Shown here piece by piece: positions 24,560 through 35,800 of a stretch of 64,000 nt of DNA. The stretch lies in contig CM022678.1 in the NCBI GenBank assembly GCA_012295275.1, forward strand, positions 13,342,617 through 13,406,616, read 5' to 3'. The first letter of the stretch is position 1; each line of letters opens with the position of its first letter. Source of the stretch: Chrysomallon squamiferum (lineage: Eukaryota; Mollusca; Gastropoda; Neomphalida; Peltospiridae). The notes under the pieces were generated by a model. That model was given only the letters and a program-made list of their open reading frames with translations. It was not told the origin of the DNA and did not search any database. Both the position numbers and the translations under genes were made by a program.

Positions 24560-25281
24560 GTTTGTTTAAAACTGTATGTTATATCCGTCTGATTACAAAA
24601 TAATTAAGTTTTTCTTTGAACTAATAATTATTTTAAGCAGTAATTATTCAGTCTTTTCCTCTCATTCTTTTTATTATTGTTATATATTGCTTAATATGTT
24701 TTTATCCATGTATTACTGTTATTATGCTGTGTAAAAGTTTTTGTTAAAAACTATATGTATACATCAGATGACTGTACAATTGAGTTTTTGTTATATATTT
24801 TTTTCACTATTTCATTCATTTTATTACTATATTTTTTAAAATTTGTTATTTATTATTATTGTTATCACAATGTTATATATATATATATAAATGTTACTGA
24901 TAATTACTGGCGTCGTCTATTCTGGTTGTTGTTGTTATTATTATTATTATTATTATTATTCAGGCAGATACGGCATCTCATGCAATGACAGTGTTTTCAT
25001 CAAGCCCTGTTTTGCAAGATGACCCAGAGGAAGCTCACAGAACTATGCAGGTGGGAATAACAAATATCCTTCATTCACCAACGCACAACCATTCTCCGAC
25101 TTCACCAATTTACTATACTCAGTTACCCAAGAACGAGCATCGTTGTGATGTCACATGCCGCGAAACAAACAGCACACCGGCAAAGATGTGCCAAAACAGC
25201 CATGTGACAGAACCAAGCAGAACATCTAACACGTCATCAGATGAACGTTTATCAAAACCACCAAGTGTCTTCAAAAACTGA
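22978..25281 (+). CDS. LRAT-domain (HRASLS-like) protein with catalytic Cys replaced by Ser
   Basis: Two exons, 22978-23448 and 24964-25281, joined in phase 0, give 262 residues. Exon 1 carries the whole LRAT fold: LKIGDIVEIDRIIYSHWALY with the first His (about residue 60), the second His in VVHVTGPI, and near the end VNYNFLTRNSEHYVTEWRYD. In active LRAT and HRASLS (PLAAT) acyltransferases and phospholipases this last motif reads NCEHFV and its Cys is the nucleophile; here codon AGC gives Ser. Exon 2 begins ADTASHAMTVFSS, the usual end of the domain, then a Ser/Thr/His-rich tail with no membrane segment, unlike typical HRASLS proteins. It may be a pseudoenzyme or use Ser. The start is the first ATG of a clean open exon. 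Confidence 0.87.
24117..24174. repeat. (AAT)n microsatellite in LRAT-gene intron
   Basis: About 19 AAT repeats in the single intron of the LRAT-domain gene. An (AT)n tract follows at about 24513-24552. Confidence 0.95.
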
Positions 25282-25862
25282 CGTCATATAATTTTATTGC
25301 TTAGTCGGAAATCCTTGACGTCTTGTCAGTCGTGATAGATTTGCATAATGTATTTAAATATGTAGCATAATTATTCTGAAATGATTATTTGTTATTATGC
25401 CTTTAATCTATTCTGTAAAGCGACAAGCTTATAAAACAGTGTAAAGAAAAAGAAAAAGTAAATAATAAAAACAAAAATAAAACTATTAGTTGTCTGCTGT
25501 TAATGTTTAGTTTTATTTATTTTATTATTCATTTATTTCCATTTAGTTCTATTCAATTATTTCTATTTAGTTCTATTCAATTCTATTCTATTATTATTAT
25601 TATTATTATTATTCTGTAACCAAATCTAAAGATTTATAAATACCTTTATAAAAGCAAAAAAAAAAAAAAAAAATTTATAGAAAGAAATACAACAACAACA
25701 ACAACAACATCAGCAGCAGCAGCAGCAACAACAATAATAATAAAAACATTTGTAAATAGGTGGAATAACTTTTTTATTTTAAATTATTTGAATAGCAAAG
25801 GAAAATTCAGTCGATTAGTGACTCGAGAATGCTGCTGTTCAAAGGACAAAAATAAACGCACA

Positions 25863-25916
<54 letters not shown>

Positions 25917-26226
25917 CCAAAACAACGGTAAATAAAATAAATTAAAATAAAATAAAATATTCTCTGCTCAAGCATGATATAGCACTACTAAAATGACATT
26001 CTTAATGCAGTGGTGATACCGTTGTTCTACTTTACGCAGTAAAAATGGGGCTTCTCACTCAACACTTTAAAGATGTGAAGCCAAGAGATAAAAATACTTA
26101 GGTTACGAAAAGTGAAGCATATATTTTTAAAATCAGGTTGTCAACACAATTTTCATTATCCCTAGCTTTTTAATTTTCAAATTCAAATCTTGTAAAATAG
26201 TTGCTAAAAGAATTGATGTATATTTA

Positions 26227-26259
<33 letters not shown>

Positions 26260-29200
26260 CTTGCTGATGAAAATCATTGTTTGGCAGTCTATATAAATCC
26301 ATGAGTGAGAAAAACATTTTAAAAATGTGCCTGCAGAAAGACCTTTTTTATTTTCTTTTACTTTTTCTCCCGTTTTCTTATCTTATTCTATTTTTTTCTT
26401 TTTTTAAATTATTATTATCTTTTTTTAAATAATTACATATTTTTTCTTCACCTTTCTGATAAAATTAAGGTCGATGACCGCCAGGATCTGAAGGAAAGGT
26501 AAGATGAAGCATATCTAGTTTTTTATATTACACTGCATTCAGATTCCATTTTATGTCCACTACTTAGAAACATACACTCAGTATGTAAATGTGTATTGTT
26601 TGTGTGTGTTTGTGTAAAATAATGATTGTGTCTGTGTGTTTTATAAAGAGAGAAACAACATTATAAGCTATATATATGTATTTAATATGTTTTAGTATGT
26701 ATTTTGTTTAAACGTATTAAATAAAAAAATTTAAGCTGCATGTCGGCATTATTGTTGCATATTTTATTCTCAGTATTAACGTTAAAATTCTATTCTCTGC
26801 TCAAATGAATAAAGAATAACAGTATATTAAGTTAATAAAAATAGTTGTCATAGCGCACAGCCATTTTCAGTTATCAATAGTGCCATTTTGTCAGTATGTA
26901 AGCACTGTTGAAAATTGTAAATATTCATAACCAGTCAGGAAAGATAATGCTACAGCTATTGTCAAACCAGTCAGGAACGAAAATATTACAGCTATTGTCA
27001 AACCATAGACAGGAAAGATAATGTTTAACGATTTATCATAGATCTCCATTCTGTAACAATGTTATAAAATGGACAAAACAAACACAACTGTCTCTTAACC
27101 ATTTTACATCAAGGTTTGAGTGAATTTTACGATTGCAGCTGTCATGTCCCTAAACTAACACACTTCACCCAGCCCAGCCTACATTTTTCTACAGTACATT
27201 TGTCTTTACATTGATTTTATGCCTGTATATTGTTCTTACGTTATCATATTACAGTATTATATAGCTAAAGTTTAATGCTCCAGAAATTTTTTGTTAACAA
27301 AATTTTACAGTAACCAAAAAAAATTATCTCCGCTTTTAACAATTGAAAAAAACATTCATTACATCTTATGAATGATCTACATTTTGGCGAATATATTCTC
27401 ACATTGAAAAGAAGTTATACTGCGCTATTATTTCAGAACAAGAAAATATGAAATAAATAAATAACGGATGAATGACGGGAGAGAGAAAGAAATGAGGACA
27501 GTGTAATGTATCTACTAAATATCAAGATACAGCGGCTGAAGGTGTATAAATTAAAAAGAATATGCAATATAGAGTAGAAATTGTTTAATACAATGCAATT
27601 ATACTGATGTCTCTCACTACAGGCTGATCCTAACCTCCAGTGTATATGAATAAATTTCTTTATTCAAACCTGTTGCACCCAGAATGCTGAAATAATCGTA
27701 AGTGGGTTTTTGTTTTGATGTAACAGATTCAAATAACAGTAGTGAAAAATAACAAGATAACTGACATTTTCAAAAAAACAACTAATTAACATTCTAGTTT
27801 GGCTTTCAAAATAATGTAAAAAAAAAACAAGTTTTAGTGTAAATCATGCAATTGTGTGAAAATCCATAAAAATAATAATAAATAAATAAATAAATAATAA
27901 AAAAATTAAAAAAACATGAATTTTATTGACTCAACTTGGGTAGTTACGGAATAAAAAAGGCTGCTTTTTAATATTTTGCTTTATTAAACATCTTTTTGCA
28001 AAATGATAAAAAAAATCAAAAACTCAAAAAGAAATAGTGATTGGAAGCAAAAAATAAAACACCTGTCGATGGAAACTTCAAAATGTGCAAGTTATTTAAT
28101 GACAGGTTCATTTATACTTAAATGTTTTTCCACTGTGGATCCTGACTGAAAGAGCAGTTTCTCCTGATACAGCAGTAAGAATCTTTTACCATTAATAATT
28201 TCTCCCAGTTTTAAACAGGGTTACCTTTTTATATTTTGTCATGCTTAATTTGATAAAATTACTAATAGCATTTAAATATATTATACATTCATGTTAAAAT
28301 ACTGCAGAGACAGATCGCAAAAAAAATTAGGAAAACAAAAGCAACAGCCACAGTGTTCGTTCCTTGTCAATTTATAAAATTGATCTTTTTATTTTATAAA
28401 TGAAGACGCTACACGTGACATGGATGTCTGATTCCTTTACTTTTTTAATGAAATGGAACAAGTAATTACAATATGAAGAGCGTTAACAGTGAACAGATAA
28501 ATGTTAAACAAATACTGTTTTCTCTTGATAAAACACAAAATAAAAATACTTAATAATAAAAAAATTTAAATATGAAACAGACAATGTAAAACTTTATTTT
28601 TAAAAAGGACAATTTAGTTAAAATAAATAACCTATTTTGAAATTAATCATTGTAACTGGATCACTATTTTCACAGCATTTTTTTTGTATTCATCAACTGT
28701 CATAAATCAATTACAAGTTGGTGCCATAATGTATACATTTAACTTTTATTAAAAATAATTTTAACTGAATTTTGTTTCCACTTGTTTTTCAAGTGGCACT
28801 TATGAGAATATAAACCAATTTCTTTTTATTTACTTTTAATTCATTGTAACAGCAGTTTTTAATTCACCAAAGAAAAATAAAAATGCTGCTTTTTAAGATT
28901 GCCTGATTACAAGTTACTTGAGCATGCATTTTTATTTCACCAATATTATCTTTCCAATAACAATCTTTTTCTCCAATATATAATACAAAACTTCGTATCT
29001 GTAACAATCTTCCAACTTTAAATGAAACTTAGAAAACTATGAGAGGAAGTTAAGTGTAATCAATGTTCAAGAAAGAGAATTTTTAATTTTTTAGCACTAT
29101 TCCTTGTTTCTTTCTTTTTTAAATTGATGACAGGAGTTTTAGTCTAATTAAAAAATATATATAATAAAACAAAATCTAACCATTGCTTTCAAACAATTAG

Positions 29201-29866
29201 AATATTTTCTATTCAACCTGTTTACAATTGATAGTATTTATTTGATGCGGTTATGCTTTAATTTTGTCTAATGGTCATAAGAATACAAGATCACTTTTCT
29301 ATTCTATGAAATTGTACAACATCCAGTTCTACAAGATAATAAAATTCCTACCAAAATAAAATATGAAAAAATATTTTAATTTGTATTCTGGTTTTAAATT
29401 ATTAAATCAATTTTTGAAATTAAATTATATAAGCAGTGAATACAAAAATAAAAATAAATGAAATTACTATAATTTTTTCACAAAATATTTTTGTGACAAT
29501 ATCTCAGTGTCCATAAAGATATTTAAAACCTGCAATATGGGTAACAGTAGAATATCTTTAAAACTCTGCTGAGATTTTCCAAGAATGTTTTCACCTCCAC
29601 ACTGATTGAGAATCTACAAATAACGTACAACAATGTTTCATTTTAGTTGCCAAAAAAGTGTTTGTAATATTACTGAATAATGAAGAGGTAACTTTGTAAC
29701 ATAACAGAGATAAACAAAATATGTAAACTCTGAAATTACACAACACTAAAACAAATGAAAGTCTGTAAAAGAATGAGAAGATGCTGGAGATGTGAATACT
29801 CTGTCAGTTGTGCTCTTTAAAAAAATGTTGCTGACTGAAGATGAACTATGTACATCGGCAATGACA
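25282..29866. other. AT-rich intergenic region without a recognised gene
   Basis: This holds the 3' end of the LRAT gene (an AATAAA lies near 25465) and the 3' end of RAD21 on the other strand. It contains (ATT)n and (AAT)n tracts (25591-25612, 25866-25915), A-runs (25656-25673, 26234-26260) and a 48-bp imperfect direct repeat at 26932-27020. No open frame with family resemblance seen. The stretch 28-29.8 kb may be RAD21 3' UTR, but this is a guess. Confidence 0.6.
26932..27020. repeat. short tandem duplication, unit about 48 bp
   Basis: Two imperfect copies built on CCAGTCAGGAAAGATAATGC and ACAGCTATTGTCAAACCA, with the start of a third (AGACAGGAAAGATAATG). No function evident. Confidence 0.8.
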
Positions 29867-32800
29867 TTAGCAGACAGTGCCAAAATTAGGTCCTTTCTCA
29901 ATAAGAATATCCCCATATGGTTCACTCTGTTCAACAAAAATACATTGGTGCTTCTTGAGCACTAACAATGTGTAAAAACGAGATGCTGCTTGTTTGCGGT
30001 TGTGCCGTCTTGCCATATCTTTAAAACTGAGTGTGTCTGTTTGTCTAAATGCAATTTCAAACACATGCTGCATCTGTGCTGTCCTCTTTGTCCATCTCTG
30101 TTCCTCCTCCTGAACAGTTTCTGGCATTTTCTCATTATGCTCTTCCATGTCATCGAATGACTGTAAAAACAATAAATTTAAATGTTTTTTTAATGATCTT
30201 TGTACATTTATATACTTTTAGAATTTTTTTATGTAGATAAAATTCATTAAAGTAAATGAACTTAAGGTTATAAAGTTTATTGTTTCTGTTCAGATTATGG
30301 TTGATTATCAACCCATACTTGTCATTAAAGATAACAGTAACTTAATGATGTAGTGATGAAACAGCCATAGAAACTGACTCAATATTAATACAAAAGGGTA
30401 ACATCAGTTATCTAATGCCTGAATAAAACAACTAAAGCAAAAAAAACAACAACAATAAAACTTACTGCTGCTGCTGCAACTGATGGAGGTCCGACTGATG
30501 GTGGACCAACTGAGGCAGGTCCTACTGAGAATGGAGCAATTGAAGGTGGCCCATCTTCCATATTAGGGTCATAATTGATGAGAGTTTGATCCTGCAAGAC
30601 ACCATCAACAGCCTGTGTTGATGGCATTTCAACTATGCCCTCGGTAGCCTGGGCAAGCAGGTCCTGTGGAACAGTGGGTGTTTCATGAACACGAGGGGTG
30701 GCAACAACTTCTTTAGTAGCAGATTTATCAAGTGATTTTTCACTTCTTCGTGACCGTGACACTGTTGTTTCATGTGCAACAGATGGCTCCTCAATGATTG
30801 TACTCATTTCAGACTGGTTTGTCTTGTCCACTAAACATAATAAAAACATTTTGAGTATAGTCAACATCTATTTTCAGATAATTTTGTATATCTAATTAAT
30901 TCTCTCTTGATGCAAACAATGATAATATTTAATAACAGATTTATCAGCATAGACAGGATAATTAAGACTGCCAATCTGTATCTGCCATGAGGTAAGTATT
31001 AATTGTATACCAATGAAAAAAAAAAAAAAGAAGACGTACAAAGCTTTTCTTCTTCCCTTGCCACTTCTGGAGCATCAAGGTCAAGTTTGTCTACATCATA
31101 GTCTTCCATTCTCTCCTTCAGCTGCTTGGTGATCAAGTTTCTTGTGAAGAACTGTTAATTAAGTTGGTTTTGTTAGCATTTCACAGCATCAAAATAAACA
31201 GCTTTTATTCATCATTTGTATAATTTTTGTTTATTTTTCCTAGAATCCATTTTGAACCTTGAAAAAAATTTAACTTCTCATTCCATGTTTTAAAGAAATT
31301 AACCGGATATAACAATATAAATACATTTGTACAATGTAAACTTTTTGCTGGAACCAATTTTTCACATTTCTTGTTATTTTTTTGCTGTATGATCCAAATT
31401 CATTTAATACATACCTTGCTAGTTAATTTGGAAACAATGGGTCTCCCTGGAAGTGTAAACAGTTTCTCTACACCTCCTGTTTCTTTCCAGTGCATAAGTT
31501 TTTTGGTTGGAGGAGCCAGATCAAGGGTGGTTACTATGTCTGACGTGTCAGAAAGCTGTAACTTCATAGTTTCACTCGGAATGCCTTTTTGCTCATCAAC
31601 AATAAGTTTCCTTTTTCTTTTTGTTTTCTTTTCAGTACCTGCAGAATGTAACAACAGTTAATGTTAAACACTAAACACATACATACATTTTCAATGTCCA
31701 ACATATTCAAATGTTGTATTTTTTCACTCATTTTATAATGTTTACCTACAAATATAATGTGTAGTTTTATAAGAAAATACTCCACAAAAATTCCAACATT
31801 TTTCCACAGGAAATTTCATTATACTTTTTATAATAATAAAAAGATACCACAGGGTATTTAACACATTTTCATGTATCAATTCTCTACAAAATTTGGTTCA
31901 GTAAAGTTTACCTGCTACTGCAGTTACATCTAATGGCTCCAAAGCAAAAGCTTCTTCTTCATTTGGCACCAATGTCGTTTGTTCTCCTGTAGATAAAGCA
32001 GAAACTCCTGCAGCAGAGGTATGGGCTTGAACAGGAGGAGCCAACTCAGAATCTCCTTCAGTACCTTGTGATGTTACTTTTTCCTCTGTAATGTTAAGTG
32101 TAAATAATGGACACTGTTAATGTATAATTTTAATTATATGCAGAATACCTTATAAAATTATATAACATAAAAACATTCAAAATAAACAAATGCTAAAGAA
32201 AATTTCCTCTGAAAAATAAAGAAATAAAGACATTTTTTCAACTCTATCTGGGTTGTTCTTTAAAACTGTACATACTCTGAGCCATCCTCTTCAAAGAATT
32301 ATTATAAAAATGTTTGTCATATGCAGTTGATTTTAACTAAAATCTTATGTATTTAGGTATTGCAGATAATAAGAATAATACATTAATTCAAATTTCGCTT
32401 GCATGCTTTTATTGAGTAGATGTTCCAATTGAATTTTGCCCTATTCTGACATGAAGTGTTCATAAAAACAAAAGATTTGGATATATAAAAGGTGACATAT
32501 TTATGGTTTCCAATTTTTGTTGATGCATTTTTAAAAAAAGGAAGGATCTTGCTAACGTCACCAGTATGACCAAGCATTTTATGTACAAATGAATCAGTGG
32601 ACAAACACATAAACACTCACTTGGCAAAAGTTATGTTGTTTGAAATTGGCAGACATTTTTTTTTTGAGGATTGTGGCTTCTGTTTGAAAATTTCGATACC
32701 AAAGCATTTTTTAAAATAAAAGTTTTATTATAAATACAAGATTATTCAAAATTTAAAAAGACCCATCGTTATACTGGATAGTTTACGTTTTGTTAAACAG

Positions 32801-35800
32801 ATGTTGAAATGATTTTGATGAAGCCATTTAAATGTTACAAAATTATTCTTGAGGTAAGAAGTCATCTTCATTTTTATTATTTAAAGAAACTTCCATAAAT
32901 GTTCACTGAGAACAGCTTTACACAGTATTTTCATTTACTTTTATATGATCATTTCATAATTGTAATCCGAGATGGAAATGTTTATTTTTAGGGTTCTACA
33001 ACAGTGACAAATTTAACAAACATTATTACTTTCCAAGTTTCAGTAACTTTATAAGTAAACTGTAATTTTATTTCAGTTCTCTCGATGATTGGCAATTGTT
33101 TTTAAGCAATAATTACAACACCTTTTTACTTTTCAATGGTCTCCCCAGCATTTGTGAAATGGATGGCATAACTGGTGCAAGTTAAGTTAAATGATGGTAC
33201 ACAAAATGTTCAGGGTACATTGAACAAATGCATTAACTATTAATAAGTTTATTTTATTTGCAATTAAATAAAATTAAAGTGTCTGTTGCTGGTGAGTTCT
33301 GTCTGGTTGTTCTGTGAATTACATTCTTTATATAAATATATTTATGCAAAATAATATACGTTGTTTTGTAACCTTCTTACATATTATGTATACATGTGTG
33401 TCTGTGTCTCTCTGTGAAATGTGTTATCGTTTTTATTGCTCTGAAAGTAAAAGATCGCCATGTTGTGCCATAACGAATATTTATGAGAATGTTGTGTTGG
33501 TGATGCACTGTTATATGCTTTTATATTTAAAAAAAAGTTATTAGATTTTTATTCAGCATTCCATCAATACCTCTGAATACACTGTTCTATTATGTTGTAT
33601 AGTCTGTTATGTTTACGATTCTTAATTTGATGTTTATCGCAAGAATTCTGAAAGCAAAATAATCAACAGTTTTAAACTGAAGATAGTAATCGGCAAAACA
33701 ATGTTAATTTTATTTATTTCAGAAAGCGTTTTCACTACGGATGTGCTATGTATACACTAAATGTAGGGACAGTGAAGAAAAACAAACAGCCAACAAGTTT
33801 AAAAATAATCATTTTAAACGCCTTTCTAGCTGTACATAAGATCTACTGCAATTTCGTTCTGTAAAAAAATGTAACATAATGGCGATTTCACTAAGCACAT
33901 GCCACTTTCAAATGCGGAGCTTCTTTTCGTCAAAGAAGACACACCATAGTGTCACACATTGTTTGAAAGGTAATTTAATGATCTTTCATTTGATCCCGTG
34001 AACATAGGTTTTATTTTCAGCCAGTTTTTTTTCAAAATTGGTTTGAAGGCATGAAAAAGTACATTTTGATATAAGCCATTGCCGGTGACGACATGCACAC
34101 TGTTAGAAAGATTGAACTTTGACCCTGCTAGCTGTGCTAAAAATAACATTGAAGCCTTTTTGGCGAAAACAAGCCAGGCGTTTGCACAGCGACCTATTTT
34201 AGGACTTTTTACTCCATGCTGTTAATTGCTGACCATGGGCACTGAAGTGCGTTTACCCCCACCGCGTTTAATACTCTCGTACAAAGAACTGATTAAACAT
34301 ACAACAAGAATAAAAACACCATTTAAAAGAGCACATAAACATCTTTAGTTACATATATTTGTTTTTTATAGTAGGATTTATAGAAGGGATTTGGGAGTGG
34401 AGGAAAATGGACAAAATCTTAACTTTTAACAGCTTCAACCAATTATATCGGCTAGGCTGCTGGTACCTACACAATGGTGCCCAGTTTTAGAATACTTAGC
34501 AGCTTTAAATGCTGAAAAACACGGTGACTGTGTGTGTTTTTAGATAATGCAGTTTTCAATTTACTTAGATGAAATTTAGGTACAAGCATCAATGGTTTTA
34601 GAAACTATATTTCATATAATAGATGAAGTATGTTTATTCTTAATAAGAATTAATAACTTACGTGCTGGTTTTGCTGCTACTGCTTCTTCTACCTCCTGAG
34701 CCATGGAAACATCCTGCATGGGTGTGTCACTGAACAGTCCCCCAGCATCCATGAACTCTCCACCTACAGAGCAAAAAATAAATAAATAAAATAAAATAAA
34801 ATTTGTAAAACAATTATGGTTTCTCGTACTTTTTTTGGACAGTCCTGTTACAAAAGCTGTGGTTATTTATTATTTATTTTTTCAGTATACTATCTAAAAT
34901 GGAAATAGAATAAATTTTTTCATTAGAGCAATGTTATGTAGCAGGTTATAAATACTTTCAAGTCTAGTTAAACTAAGACATTTACTTACCATCTGTAGTA
35001 ACTACTTATTTAAGAAAGAATTCTGAGACGAAAATGAAATTGGCACTTTACATTAACACAATACATATAATAAAAAATTATAAGAAATAAAGTAAGAAAC
35101 TGAATTTCCTGATTCATGACAATTTATTAACAAACAAATCAAGCAAAGTAAAATCTTACCAAACAAACCAGGATCAACATCACCAAAGTCATCGTTGTTG
35201 TCATCGTCATCATCTCCAGCGTCTAAGTATTTTTTTATGTTAATTAATAACAAACAACATGTTAAAAGAAGATTAAAAACAATCCAAGAACTATAATCAA
35301 AATGACAAAATTTTCAACTGTGCTTCATAACAAAGATAATAAAATGAACTGTAATATAAAAGTGGACCACGATTATTGCACAAAAAAAAAAAAAAAAAAA
35401 AAAACCTCCAGCAAATAATACTATAAAAATGTGTAAGGCATCCTGCTGGCAATGCATCATATATAAAAAATGAGAAAGGTATCATCAAAAATATTCTTCA
35501 AGTTTCTTTGCTCAGAATGAAGCACAATTAATTGAATAAATAAAACAGTCAGAGCAGTGAACCAAATTTAACTAAAGACTATCTTTTAATAATGTAAATA
35601 TGACTTACCCATAAATGCATCACCAACTGTTCCACCAAATCCATCTTCTCCAACTGGTGGTTCCAAATCTACATCCATGGATTTTTCCATGGATGCACTA
35701 TTTCCCAGAGTTTTGTCCCGACTTTCAATAGGTACAGAAGACAAGTCATGTGATTTGTAAAGTGTTTCATCAAGATGGGATGTATCCCTTAAGATTTCCC

